From the NCBI RefSeq assembly GCF_003688995.1, contig NZ_PENI01000028.1, positions 62,001 to 126,000 on the forward strand: a stretch of 64,000 nt of DNA, read 5' to 3'. The notes beneath the pieces are model-generated. The model made no database searches. It was given only the letters and a program-made list of their open reading frames with translations, and had not been told where the DNA came from. Position 1 is the first letter of the stretch. The number at the start of each line of letters is the position of its first letter. A program made the position numbers and the translations under genes. Positions 8,867 through 17,204 of this stretch are shown piece by piece. Origin of the DNA: Streptomyces shenzhenensis (GTDB taxonomy: Bacteria > Actinomycetota > Actinomycetes > Streptomycetales > Streptomycetaceae).

Positions 8867-9481
8867 TCAGGTCAGGCCCAGCGCGGGCAGCACGGCCGCC
8901 TCCACGAACCCGACGAGATAGTCCGCGTCGGCGTACTGGCCGGTCAGCACGGGCCGGATGCGCAGCACGCCGAACATCATGGCGGGCACGTACTCCAGCG
9001 CCGGATGGTCCGCGCGTACCTCGCCGCGCTCGACCCCGCGCCGCAGCATCTCCTGGAGCGCGGCGATCTCGGGGTCGACCAGCGCCTCCCGCAGCACGCC
9101 TTTCAAGGCGTGGTCGGCCGTGATCGCATGGCCGAGCGACTGCAACAGCCGGGTGTCCTTGCCGGACCAGTCACCCGCGGCGCGCGCGGCCTCGCACAGG
9201 TCACCGGCGAGCGATCCGGTGTCGATCCCGCCGAACCGCACCCGGCTGCTGGCGCGCAGCGCCGCCGCCACGAACTGGGGTTTCGTCTTCCACTGCCGGT
9301 AGAGGGTGGACTTGCTGCACCGCGTGCTGGCGGCGACGCCCTCCATGGTGACGGAGTCGTAGCCGCACTCGCGGATCTGGTCGAGCACGGCGTCGAAGAA
9401 CTCCCGCTCACGCTCGGGCGTGATCTTGGAGCGGCGCGAGGAGGCGACCGTCTCCGGTCCGTCCGCGGCCTGCGACGTCAT
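8867..9481 (-). CDS. TetR-family transcriptional regulator
   Basis: 204 residues. The N-terminal HTH (about 25-70) includes YDSVTMEGVAASTRCSKSTL and YRQWKTKPQFVAAAL, the TetR DNA-binding pattern; the remaining helical part is the ligand/dimer domain, of the C-terminal type often annotated TetR_C_11. It is divergent from the PAP2/DMT gene pair, and the 225 bases between them contain nested palindromes that are good operator candidates, so it probably represses its neighbours and itself. The inducer is unknown. Confidence 0.88.
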   Translation of the reverse strand: MTSQAADGPETVASSRRSKITPEREREFFDAVLDQIRECGYDSVTMEGVAASTRCSKSTLYRQWKTKPQFVAAALRASSRVRFGGIDTGSLAGDLCEAARAAGDWSGKDTRLLQSLGHAITADHALKGVLREALVDPEIAALQEMLRRGVERGEVRADHPALEYVPAMMFGVLRIRPVLTGQYADADYLVGFVEAAVLPALGLT

Positions 9482-9566
9482 GCGCTGTTCCCCTCACTCC
9501 TCGGCCCGCCCGAGTTGCGTTCGAAGGGCGGGTCCACCACCTGTTCCCAGTGTGTCGCACATCAAT

Positions 9567-9609
9567 CGATACGCCAGTGTACCGGTACAGGCGCGTATCG
9601 GTACACTGT
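9567..9609. promoter_or_regulatory. Nested palindromic operator, likely TetR site
   Basis: A 34-base dyad centred between 9583 and 9584: outer arms CGATACGC (9567-9574) and GCGTATCG (9593-9600), with a perfect 12-bp palindrome TGTACCGGTACA (9578-9589) at the same centre. CAGTGTACCG (9575-9584) is repeated inverted as CGGTACACTG at 9600-9609, and ATACGTATCGAT follows at 9623-9634. The cluster lies between the divergent TetR and PAP2 genes. Confidence 0.65.
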
Positions 9610-9706
9610 CGTTTCGGTACGCATACGTATCGATGAGTCCCGGTCGGGGTCCGGGGCTCCGCACCACCACTCGTACGACCGTCAGTGAAAGCGAAAGGGC
9701 CGGGGG

Positions 9707-10510
9707 ATGAATGCCCGCACCGAGCCTGCAGAAACGGAGCCGGACTCCATAGCCCGGCCCTCGCTCGTCCGTGAGTTCCTGCTCGTCGCGGGGCTCTTCC
9801 TCGTCTACAAGTTCGGCCGCCAACTGGCCACGGGCCACACCGGCGAGGCCTTCCACAACGCCCACCGCGTGTGGGACCTGGAACGGACACTGCGACTGCC
9901 GGACGAGGGCGCCGTGCAGTCCGCACTGCTGCACGGCGACGCGCTCGTCCGCCTGGCGAACACCTACTACGCGACGGTCCACTTCCCGGCCACGCTGGCC
10001 TTCCTGGCCTGGCTGTACCTGCGGCGCCCCGCGCACTACCTCTGGGCCCGCCGGGTCCTCGCCGCGGTCACCACCGCCGCCCTGGTGCTGCCCTTCACGT
10101 TCCCGCTCGCCCCGCCGCGCATGCTGGCCGCCACGGGCCTGGTCGACACCGCCCGCGTCTACGGTCCTTCGGTGTACGGCCCACCGTCGAGCGACCACCT
10201 CTCCAACCAGTTCGCGGCGATGCCGTCGCTGCACTTCGGCTGGGCCCTGATGGTGGCGGTCGGGCTGATCGCGGCGACCCGCTCACGCGCGCGCTGGCTG
10301 TGGCTGCTGCACCCGCTGATCACCCTCCTCGTGATCGTCGGAACGGCGAACCACTTCTGGCTGGACGCGATCGTCGCCGCGGCCATGCTCGGCCTCGCCC
10401 TCGCCGTGATCCGACGGCCGCATCGGCCGCGCCGCTGCACCGGGACGGCGGGCCGCGGCACCCGGCGGTTCGTACCGAAGGAGCAGGTCCTGGTGGGGGC
10501 GGGCCGATGA
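9707..10510 (+). CDS. PAP2/Aur1-like integral membrane phosphatase or transferase
   Basis: 267 residues, about six membrane segments. MPSLHFGWA (172-180) and GTANHFWLD (212-220) are the second and third PAP2 signature motifs with the two catalytic His and the Asp; APPRM near 135-139 resembles the first motif of the Aur1/inositol-phosphotransferase branch rather than classical PAP2. Likely acts on a lipid phosphate or as a lipid head-group transferase on the outer membrane face. A GGGGG ribosome-binding tract precedes ATG 9707. The stop overlaps the ATG of the DMT transporter (ATGA), so both are one operon, probably under the divergent TetR. Confidence 0.8.
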   Translation: MNARTEPAETEPDSIARPSLVREFLLVAGLFLVYKFGRQLATGHTGEAFHNAHRVWDLERTLRLPDEGAVQSALLHGDALVRLANTYYATVHFPATLAFLAWLYLRRPAHYLWARRVLAAVTTAALVLPFTFPLAPPRMLAATGLVDTARVYGPSVYGPPSSDHLSNQFAAMPSLHFGWALMVAVGLIAATRSRARWLWLLHPLITLLVIVGTANHFWLDAIVAAAMLGLALAVIRRPHRPRRCTGTAGRGTRRFVPKEQVLVGAGR

Positions 10511-11424
10511 GCGCCGCGCTGGTCGCCGTCGTCCTCTCCCTGGTCTCGGCCGTCGCCTACGCGGCCGCCGCGGTCGCGCAGGAGCGCCTGGCCGCCCGCA
10601 GCTCCGGCACCGGCCTGCTGCGGCTGCTGGGCACCGGCGCGTGGTGGACGTCGGTCGCATTGAACGCGGGCGCCGCGGTGCTGCATGTGGTGGCCCTGAA
10701 GTACGGTCCGCTGACCGTCGTCCAGCCGCTCGGCGCGCTCACCCTGGTGGCCGCGGTGCCGATGGGGGCCCGGCTCGCCGGGCGGCGGGTCGGCGCCGCC
10801 GAGTGGCGGGGCACCGCCCTGACCCTGCTCGGGCTCGCGGCACTGCTGGTCACCGCGTCGGGTCCGGCGCCGCACCGGGTGCTGTCGCTGACCGAGGCGC
10901 TGGCGGTGGCGGGTTCGACGGCCGCCCTGGTCGGCGTGCTGGCCCGGCCCGGCGCCCGGCCGGGCCTGCGGCACGCGACGGCGTCCGGCGTCGCCTCGGG
11001 CGTGGCCTCGGCGCTCACCCAGACGGTGACGGTGGCGGCGACGGACCGCACCGAACCTGTGCTGAGCCCGGCGGTGATCGTGGTCGCGCTCTTGGTCGCC
11101 GCGTTCGCCACCGGCGGGCTGCTGCTGGCGCAGACCGCCTACCGGGACGGCCTGGGCGCGCCGCTCGCCGTGGTGACGCTGGCCAACCCGGTGGCCGCCG
11201 CGGTGATCGGCCTCACCCTGCTGGGGCAGGGCCTGCGGGGCGGCACCGGCGGTGTCCTGCTGGCGCTCGCCGGGGCGGCGGTGGCGTCCTGGGGCGTGCT
11301 GCTGCTGACCCGGGTACCACGCACCGCCGCACACTCGGTGACCGCGGTGCTGACCCTGGACCCACACACCACGTCGGCCGATCCACCCCACCGCCCGGAC
11401 CCCGAACGCCTCACCACCCTGTAG
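10507..11424 (+). CDS. DMT-superfamily membrane transporter (EamA/NIPA-like)
   Basis: 305 residues starting at ATG 10507, which overlaps the previous stop. Nine to ten hydrophobic segments alternate with short loops; there are two halves, and the conserved first-half stretch VALKYGPLTVVQPLGALTLV is typical of drug/metabolite transporters and the NIPA-like Mg transporter branch. The C-terminal 30 residues are polar. Substrate unknown. Co-transcription with a lipid-phosphatase-like protein and TetR control suggests export or flipping of a small lipid-related or toxic molecule, but this is inference. Confidence 0.75.
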   Translation: MSAALVAVVLSLVSAVAYAAAAVAQERLAARSSGTGLLRLLGTGAWWTSVALNAGAAVLHVVALKYGPLTVVQPLGALTLVAAVPMGARLAGRRVGAAEWRGTALTLLGLAALLVTASGPAPHRVLSLTEALAVAGSTAALVGVLARPGARPGLRHATASGVASGVASALTQTVTVAATDRTEPVLSPAVIVVALLVAAFATGGLLLAQTAYRDGLGAPLAVVTLANPVAAAVIGLTLLGQGLRGGTGGVLLALAGAAVASWGVLLLTRVPRTAAHSVTAVLTLDPHTTSADPPHRPDPERLTTL

Positions 11425-11440
11425 GGAGCGCGAACGCGGG

Positions 11441-11483
11441 CGGCGGCCGGTGCGGGCGGAGATCCTCCGCGCACCGGCCGCCG
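11441..11483. terminator. Bidirectional hairpin terminator
   Basis: Perfect 14-bp inverted repeat, CGGCGGCCGGTGCG (11441-11454) and its complement at 11470-11483, loop of 15 bases, placed between two convergent genes. Confidence 0.75.
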
Positions 11484-11529
11484 TCGCCGTGCTGCCGTGC
11501 CCTGCCCCGGGGTGCCGGGCCGGGCGGGG

Positions 11530-12363
11530 TCAGCCCAGGCCCCGCGAGTCCTGCTTGAGCGCGGTGTCGACGGTCAGGGCCGTGGCCACCACGAGGCTCA
11601 GCAGGGGCTCGGGGAGCTGGTAGTGGATCTGCAGGACGTAGTTGTCCGCGGTCGTGAACATCGTCTTGGCGAGCCCTTCCCAGGTCTTGGTGATCCGGGC
11701 CACCTCGTTGTCCGCGTGGTCGACGATCGCGAAGTTCCACGCCCGCCAGTTCTCCGCCCTGATCGCACCGACCTGCCGGCCGTCCGCGTTCATCGCGAAG
11801 TTGATCTTCCCGATCATGTTCTGCTGGACGATCTCACCGACCGGCGAGCCGTCCGGGCGGGTCACGATCACCCGGGACTTGAAGAACTTCGCGGGCCGGG
11901 TGAGCACCAGCTGGGGCTGCCCGTAGGGGTCGCGGATCTCCAGCCGGTGCGTCATGAACTGGTCGAGGCTGGAGACGAACCGCAGGACCTTCTTGAGGGC
12001 GCTCTGCCCGACCTCGACCACGGCGCCGAGGTCGCGGCCGTGCTGGTCCATGACCTTGTACTCGTTGGTCAGCTCGATCAGCTTGGCCTTCTGGTTCACC
12101 ACCAGGACGGGCTCGGTGAACAGCGTCCCGCCGCCGGCGGCGCCGCCCGCGGCCCCGACCTGCTGCTGCACCTGCCGCTGGACACGCGGGTCAGCGGCAG
12201 GCTGCTGCGGCGCCGAGGCCTGCGGGGCGGCCGCCTGCTGGGCGCCCCGCTGGTCCGGATTGGTGTGTTCGGTCCATTGCGCGCCGTCCCAGTAGCGGAG
12301 CGTCTGGGACGCTCCGTGCGGATCGGGATACCAGCCCGCGGGTGTGTTCGATTGCGTGGTCAC
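11530..12363 (-). CDS. DUF2510 plus scramblase/LURP-one-like protein
   Basis: 277 residues. Residues about 8-35 are DUF2510 (AGWYPDPHGASQTLRYWDG), followed by an Ala/Gln/Pro-rich linker (about 40-75). From about residue 80 to the end runs a phospholipid-scramblase-related (tubby/LURP-one) beta-barrel: VLVVNQKAKLIELTNEYKV, repeated strands such as YGQPQLVLTRPAKFF, and a hydrophobic C-terminal helix EPLLSLVVATALTVDTAL. Bacterial members have no proven function; membrane association or lipid sensing is plausible. Single gene, convergent with the DMT transporter. Confidence 0.8.
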   Translation of the reverse strand: MTTQSNTPAGWYPDPHGASQTLRYWDGAQWTEHTNPDQRGAQQAAAPQASAPQQPAADPRVQRQVQQQVGAAGGAAGGGTLFTEPVLVVNQKAKLIELTNEYKVMDQHGRDLGAVVEVGQSALKKVLRFVSSLDQFMTHRLEIRDPYGQPQLVLTRPAKFFKSRVIVTRPDGSPVGEIVQQNMIGKINFAMNADGRQVGAIRAENWRAWNFAIVDHADNEVARITKTWEGLAKTMFTTADNYVLQIHYQLPEPLLSLVVATALTVDTALKQDSRGLG

Positions 12364-12429
12364 CGGGGCACAGTACCCCTATGTGACCCGTACCTGACCA
12401 GCCCGTCCATTGTGGTCCTCAACCGGGCG

Positions 12430-14481
12430 TCACTGCGCGCCGATCGCCGGATCGCTGACCCCGGCGCGTCCGTTCTCGACGTGCCCGGCGAAGGCGCGCA
12501 GGAAGCCCGGGTCGGCCTCGGACGTCACGGTCAGGTCGTACCAGCGCCGGCTCGCCGAGAGGTCCACGGTGCGCCGGACGGTGGCCCCGGCCCGCACCGT
12601 CACCGTCCACGGCCTGCCGCCGTACCCGTCGGTGACCTTCAGCCGCACCGTGCCGGAACCCTTGTTGGCGAAGGTGAGCCGCACGTCGTCGCCGGAGGGG
12701 CGCGCGGTGACCTCGGGTCCTGCGGTCCTCCCGGGGCCCTTGAACACCCGCAGGAAGCCGTTCGGGCCGTGCACGGTCAGGTCGTACGAGCCGTTCGAGT
12801 ACGCCGAGTTCCAGGCGTCGGTGACGGACCTGCCCGCCTCGGTGGTGTACGTCCAGGGTCCGTCGGTGCGGTTGCCCGAGGTGACGAGGAAGGCGGCGCC
12901 GGCCCGCGCGCCTGAGGCGAAGGCGAGCGTGAACGTCCCGGCCGCGGGATCGGCCGAGCCGTCCGCCACGGGGGCGTAGCCGAGCGGGCGGGCGCGCCGC
13001 AGGCCGCGCTCCTGCCGGGGCAGGGCCGGGTCGGCGGGCGGGGTGGGCACATAGTCGGGGTGCCGGTCGCGGTCGGGCGGCAGATAGCCGTCGGTGGCGG
13101 GCAGCGAGGCCGGCCGCGTGTCCTTGCGGGAGAAGTCGAAGGCGGCCGTCAGGTCGCCGCAGACCGCGCGCCGCCAGGGGGAGATGTTCGGCTCGTGCAC
13201 GCCGAAGCGGCGCTCCATGAACCGGATGATCGAGGTGTGGTCGAGGGTCTCGGAGCAGACGAAGCCGCCCCTGCTCCACGGGGAGACCACCAGCATCGGC
13301 ACCCGCTGGCCCAGCCCGTAGGGGCCGGCGACATGGCTGCTGTCGCCCTCGAACAGGTCGGGGCCCGCGTCGACCGTGGACCTGCCCTGCGCGGCGGAGG
13401 CCGGCGGGAACGGCGGGACCAGGTGGTCGAAGAAGCCGTCGTTCTCGTCGTAGGTGATGAACAGGGCTGTCCTCGACCACACCTCGGGGTTCGAGGTGAG
13501 CGCGTCGAGCACCTGGGAGACGTACCAGGCGCCATAGTTCGCGGGCCAGTTGGGGTGTTCGGTGAACGCCTCGGGCGCGGCGATCCAGGAGATCTGCGGC
13601 AGGCTGCCGGACGCCACGTCCGCCCGCAGCCGGTCGAAGAAGCCCTCGCCCTTGCGGGCGTCGGTGCCGGTGCGGGCCTTGTCGTACAGCGGGTCGCCGG
13701 GCTGGGCGTTCCGGTACTGCTCGAAGTACAGCAGCGAGTTGTCGCCGTAGTTGCCGCGGTACGCGTCCTGTATCCAGCCCCAGCCGCCCTTGGCGTCGAG
13801 GCCGTCACCGATGTCCTGGTAGATCCTCCAGGAGATCCCGGCCTGCTCCAGGCGCTCGGGGTAGGTCGTCCAGGAGTAGCCCGCCTCGTCGTTGCCGAGG
13901 ACCGGGCCGCCGCCGCGGCCGTCGTTGCCCGTGTAGCCCGTCCACAGGTAGTAGCGGTTCGGGTCGGTCGAGCCGATGAACGAGCAGTGGTAGGCGTCGC
14001 AGATGGTGAACGCGTCCGCGAGCGCGTAGTGGAAGGGGATGTCGTCCCGGGTCAGGTACGCCATGGTCGTGGCGCCCTTGGCGGGCACCCACTTGTCGTA
14101 CCTGCCCCCGTCGACGGCGGCGTGCCCGTCGTTCCAGCCGTGCGGGAGGTCCTGGATGAAGGCCAGGCCCAGGTCGTCGGCGTCGGGGCGGAAGGGCAGC
14201 AGGTCCTTGCGGCCGTCCGACTGGTACCAGACCGGCCTGCCGTCCGGCCGCGCCACCGGGCGCGGGTCACCGAAGCCGCGAACGCCTCTGAGCGAGCCGA
14301 AGTAGTGGTCGAAGGAGCGGTTCTCCTGCATCAGGACGACGATGTGCTCCACGTCCTCGAGCGAGCCCGTGCGGTGGTTCGCGGGCAGCGCGGCGGCCCG
14401 TTCGATGCTGCCGGACAGGGCGGTGAAGGCCGAGGTGGCGCCCGCGAGTTGGAGGAATCTGCGCCGGTTGACTTCAGGCAT
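12430..14481 (-). CDS. Tat-exported phosphocholine-specific phospholipase C
   Basis: 683 residues. The N-terminus has a twin-arginine signal (VNRRRFLQLAGATSAF) cleaved near residue 32. The catalytic domain (about 40-430) starts with HIVVLMQENRSFDHYFGSL, the hallmark of non-haemolytic phospholipases C and acid phosphatases, and contains DENDGFFDHLVPPFPP. Residues about 480-675 hold two copies of the C-terminal PLC domain (TYTTEAGRSVTDAWN; RRWYDLTVT). It cleaves phosphatidylcholine or sphingomyelin head groups outside the cell for phosphate or choline scavenging. Single gene; its 5' side faces a 400-base intergenic region. Confidence 0.9.
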   Translation of the reverse strand: MPEVNRRRFLQLAGATSAFTALSGSIERAAALPANHRTGSLEDVEHIVVLMQENRSFDHYFGSLRGVRGFGDPRPVARPDGRPVWYQSDGRKDLLPFRPDADDLGLAFIQDLPHGWNDGHAAVDGGRYDKWVPAKGATTMAYLTRDDIPFHYALADAFTICDAYHCSFIGSTDPNRYYLWTGYTGNDGRGGGPVLGNDEAGYSWTTYPERLEQAGISWRIYQDIGDGLDAKGGWGWIQDAYRGNYGDNSLLYFEQYRNAQPGDPLYDKARTGTDARKGEGFFDRLRADVASGSLPQISWIAAPEAFTEHPNWPANYGAWYVSQVLDALTSNPEVWSRTALFITYDENDGFFDHLVPPFPPASAAQGRSTVDAGPDLFEGDSSHVAGPYGLGQRVPMLVVSPWSRGGFVCSETLDHTSIIRFMERRFGVHEPNISPWRRAVCGDLTAAFDFSRKDTRPASLPATDGYLPPDRDRHPDYVPTPPADPALPRQERGLRRARPLGYAPVADGSADPAAGTFTLAFASGARAGAAFLVTSGNRTDGPWTYTTEAGRSVTDAWNSAYSNGSYDLTVHGPNGFLRVFKGPGRTAGPEVTARPSGDDVRLTFANKGSGTVRLKVTDGYGGRPWTVTVRAGATVRRTVDLSASRRWYDLTVTSEADPGFLRAFAGHVENGRAGVSDPAIGAQ

Positions 14482-14883
14482 GGGAGAGGGCCTCTCGTCT
14501 CTGGCGTACGCGACGTCAGGGGGGGGTGGCGGAAAGTGCGCGGTGCGAGTTTTCCAAGAGCGGCGAACGTCGGGGAAGGGCGCGATGGCGTCGGCGTGAA
14601 AGTGGGCGGTACAGGAGAGGAGCGGACGCCCGACGGGTCCGTGCGGACCATAACCCCGGCCGGGCGGCGGGAGCCCGATCCACGCCGCGGCGAGCGCCGC
14701 GGCCAGGCTGACGGCCGGTCAGGGCCGGACCGGGGCCGCCCTGCGCGGCTCGCCCACGAGGGTGGCACTGACAGTGACACCCACCCGCTGCCGCGCTCGG
14801 TTAGCGTGACACCTGCGGCCGGCGCCCGGAATCATGGGGTTCGCCGGAAGGGGCCAGGGCACACAGCGGCGAGAGGAACCCCC
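14482..14883. other. Divergent promoter region of phospholipase C and aldo/keto reductase
   Basis: 400 bases between the two divergent starts. I see no gene. The reductase has a good ribosome site, GAGAGGAA about 6 bases before ATG 14884. No clear PHO-box direct repeat could be recognised by eye, although phosphate control of the phospholipase would be expected from the family. Confidence 0.5.
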
Positions 14884-15882
14884 ATGCAGTACCGGAAGCT
14901 CGGCAGTTCGGACCTGGAGGTCTCGGAGATCTCGCTCGGGTCCTGGCTCACCTACTCCGGCGGCGTCGAGGCGGACGCGACCCGCGCCTGCACCGAAGCC
15001 GCGTTCGACGCGGGCATCAACTTCTTCGACACGGCGAACGTCTACGGCCGCGGGGCCGCCGAGACGGCGTGGGGCGAGATCCTGTCGGCCCATCCGCGTG
15101 ACTCCTACATCCTGGCCACCAAGGTCTGGGGCCCGATGTCCGACGACCCTGCCGACAGGGGCCTGTCCCCCGCGCAGATCGCCCGACAGATCGACGCCTC
15201 CCTCACCCGGCTGCGGACCGACTACGTCGACCTCTACCAGGCCCACCGCTTCGACCCGACCGTACCGATCGAGGACACCATCGAGGCGTTCCAGCAGGTC
15301 GTCGAGCAGGGCAAGGCCCGCTACCTCGGCTTCAGCGAGTGGACCACCGAACAGATCCAGGCGGCGGTCGACATCGCGGGACCCGACCTGTTCGCCTCCT
15401 CGCAGCCGCAGTACTCGATGCTCTGGCAGGCCCCCGAGGCCGAACTCCTCGGGCTGTGCGCGGCCGACGACATCGCGCAGATCGTCTGGTCGCCGCTGGC
15501 GCAGGGGGTGCTGACCGGCAAGTACCGGCCCGGCCTGCCCGTGCCCGAGGGCAGCCGGTTCGCCAGCGAGGAGATGTCGGTATCCAAGGGTCTCGTCTAC
15601 TCCGACGCCGCCCTCGAAGCGGTGCAGCGCCTCGTCCCGATCGCCGAGGAGGCCGGGATGACCATGCCCACGCTGGCGCTCGCGTGGGTGCTGCGCCGCC
15701 CCGAGGTCGCCTCGGCCATCACCGGCGCCTCCCGCCCCGAGCAGGTGTACGACAACGCCGCCGCCTCCGGTGTCACTCTCTCCGCCGATGTGCTGGCCGC
15801 CGTCGACGAGGCGCTCGGCACGGCCCCGGTCACCGGCCCGGTCCTCGCCCCGCTGGCCCAGCCGGGCGTGAAACACCGCTGA
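14884..15882 (+). CDS. Aldo/keto reductase (voltage-gated K-channel beta-like)
   Basis: 332 residues from ATG 14884. The AKR tetrad is visible: Asp and Tyr in NFFDTANVYGRG (about 49-60), Lys in ATKVWGP, His in YQAHRFDP. The C-terminal WVLRRPEVASAITGASRPEQ is the NADP-binding loop of the AKR6/K-channel beta-subunit and YhdN-like branch. It reduces aldehydes or ketones with NADPH; substrate not predictable. It is monocistronic and is the last intact gene before the degraded mobile-element zone. Confidence 0.88.
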   Translation: MQYRKLGSSDLEVSEISLGSWLTYSGGVEADATRACTEAAFDAGINFFDTANVYGRGAAETAWGEILSAHPRDSYILATKVWGPMSDDPADRGLSPAQIARQIDASLTRLRTDYVDLYQAHRFDPTVPIEDTIEAFQQVVEQGKARYLGFSEWTTEQIQAAVDIAGPDLFASSQPQYSMLWQAPEAELLGLCAADDIAQIVWSPLAQGVLTGKYRPGLPVPEGSRFASEEMSVSKGLVYSDAALEAVQRLVPIAEEAGMTMPTLALAWVLRRPEVASAITGASRPEQVYDNAAASGVTLSADVLAAVDEALGTAPVTGPVLAPLAQPGVKHR

Positions 15883-16056
15883 ACGGGGCGCCGGTGTCCC
15901 GCTCTCAGGGACGGGAGCGCATGCCGCAGATGTCCGCAGAGGGGTCTGAGTCGGCCGGTGTGGATCACGCTGACGACTCCGGCCCGACTCCGACTTGTCT
16001 CTGATCCGGTGCCGGGTGAAGGTCGGTCCGGACACGTGAAGCACCCTTCCGCTGAC

Positions 16057-16310
16057 GTTGCCGCTGGGGTTGAAAGGGTGGGGTGACAGCGGATGTTGGC
16101 GGTGGTGAAGGCCGGGCGAGACCAGGCTGATCTGCCGGACGCAGACGTACCGGGGCCGAGTCGAACTCCCGCTCTACGCACCCGACCTCAACCCCGTCTA
16201 ATGCGTACGGGCCCACCTCAAGAATTCCCTGACCAACCTCACACGACATCCACCGCCACCCCGAAGCACTCGACGGCCTCCTCCCCGGGACCGCAAGGGA
16301 ACGGGAGCCC
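16057..16310 (+). pseudogene. IS630-family relic: one end plus transposase C-terminus
   Basis: A 33-base terminal sequence at 16057-16089 is shared, with 2 mismatches, with 17205-17237. About 60 bases further in, the plus strand encodes a broken transposase tail: LPLYAPDLNPV, a stop codon in place of the catalytic Glu region, then VRAHLKNSLTNL and IHRHPEALDG. These match the DDE tail of IS630 transposases (compare LPPHAPDLNPAEGVRAHLKK in the second relic). The N-terminal and central parts are gone, so the copy is dead. Confidence 0.7.
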
Positions 16311-16436
16311 CCTCAGCGGCAACGCCGGCGGCAACAGGAATGCACATCAGGGGACTTCCCCGTACTTGCACGGACCGCCCGGAATCCACTGACCGGAAAA
16401 CACGCAGATGACGGCCACCCGGCGCGCACACGTACT

Positions 16437-16637
16437 ATGTGCTGGCTGGGGCTGCGCCGGCCCTTAAGAGGCTATCGGATTCAACATGTTTTTCGAAGAG
16501 GGGAACATATCGGAGGCTTGGTTCTCTCGAAGCGTGAACAGAAGAAATCAGGGGCTCTCATGGCGCCTCTAGGTGCGAGGCAGGAGATCATGGATGCAAT
16601 AGCCAGCGCTACGGGCAGGCGAGTGAGGTCGCGATGA
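16437..16637 (+). CDS. Small ORF coupled to SUKH-like gene, possible toxin remnant
   Basis: 66 codons; the stop overlaps the ATG of the next gene (ATGA at 16634-16637). The codon use is markedly AT-richer than normal for this genome. The translation (containing YRIQHVFRRGEHIGG and GARQEIMDAIASATG) matches nothing I know. The overlap with an immunity-type gene suggests it could be the displaced 3' tail of an Rhs toxin, since Rhs toxins and immunity genes overlap in the same manner elsewhere in this window. It may also be non-coding. Confidence 0.3.
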   Translation: MCWLGLRRPLRGYRIQHVFRRGEHIGGLVLSKREQKKSGALMAPLGARQEIMDAIASATGRRVRSR

Positions 16638-17083
16638 ATGGCAATGGAGGGTTCTGTGAGCCGATTTTCGGCATGCCGCTCCCTGCTTGCCTGACCACGT
16701 CGATACAAGATCGCAGCTGGATGGATTTGGCCAACTCCCCCAGGATCGAAGAGGTGTTCGGTCAGACCCCCGTACGTCCCCGTTTCTACTCGACCTCCGG
16801 AATCACCGCGGCGACGAAGTGGTGGCGCAACGAGCTCGATGAAGAGACCCTGCAGTGCTATCTCGGTACATCCGAAGAATGTGCCACCCCCGGGAATATT
16901 TCACGGATGAAGACCGTGATAATCGGGGACCTGGGGCCAGATCTTCCTTTCGTCTTGGACTACCGCGATTCCCTCGCCGACCCAAGCGTCGCCTTTCTGG
17001 GGGAAGGTGACGCCTGGCGAAGGGTCTCCGAGAATGTCTGCGACCTGCTCGCCATGCTCGGCTCGCAGCGGCCCGATGTCTGA
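16634..17083 (+). CDS. SUKH (SMI1/KNR4)-like protein, orphan immunity candidate
   Basis: 149 residues, AT-richer than surrounding genes. The C-terminal half is the clue: VIIGDLGPDLPFVLDYRDS, PSVAFLGEGDAWRRVSENVCDLL resembles the end of SMI1/KNR4 domains, with the conserved IGDxGxDxPxxLDYR and the last helix. SUKH proteins are immunity proteins against polymorphic nuclease toxins. No intact toxin precedes it; the adjacent sequence is IS debris and a 66-codon ORF. It fits an orphan immunity gene parked near the tail of the Rhs locus. The GAGGTCG ribosome site precedes ATG 16634. Confidence 0.55.
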   Translation: MNGNGGFCEPIFGMPLPACLTTSIQDRSWMDLANSPRIEEVFGQTPVRPRFYSTSGITAATKWWRNELDEETLQCYLGTSEECATPGNISRMKTVIIGDLGPDLPFVLDYRDSLADPSVAFLGEGDAWRRVSENVCDLLAMLGSQRPDV

Positions 17084-17153
17084 TCCGTGAGGGTGTGAGG
17101 TGTAACCTCCCCACTCGACCAACTGTTGCACTGGATAGCAGTAGCAAACATGA

Positions 17154-17182
17154 AGCCCCGTCAGGAGCGTCCTGGCGGGGCT
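17154..17182. terminator. Hairpin terminator after SUKH-like gene
   Basis: AGCCCCGTCAGGA (17154-17166) pairs with TCCTGGCGGGGCT (17170-17182) over 13 bp with one G-T wobble and a 3-base loop. Confidence 0.65.
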
Positions 17183-17204
17183 GCAGCACATCGTGACGGC
17201 AGTA

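Noticed and set aside
13060..14883. N-terminal extension of the aldo/keto reductase
   Set aside because: The open frame there is antisense to phospholipase C; ATG 14884 has a ribosome site and the AKR family start.
17154..17182. tRNA-like arm or attachment site
   Set aside because: Single hairpin with a 3-base loop and no cloverleaf; a terminator fits better.
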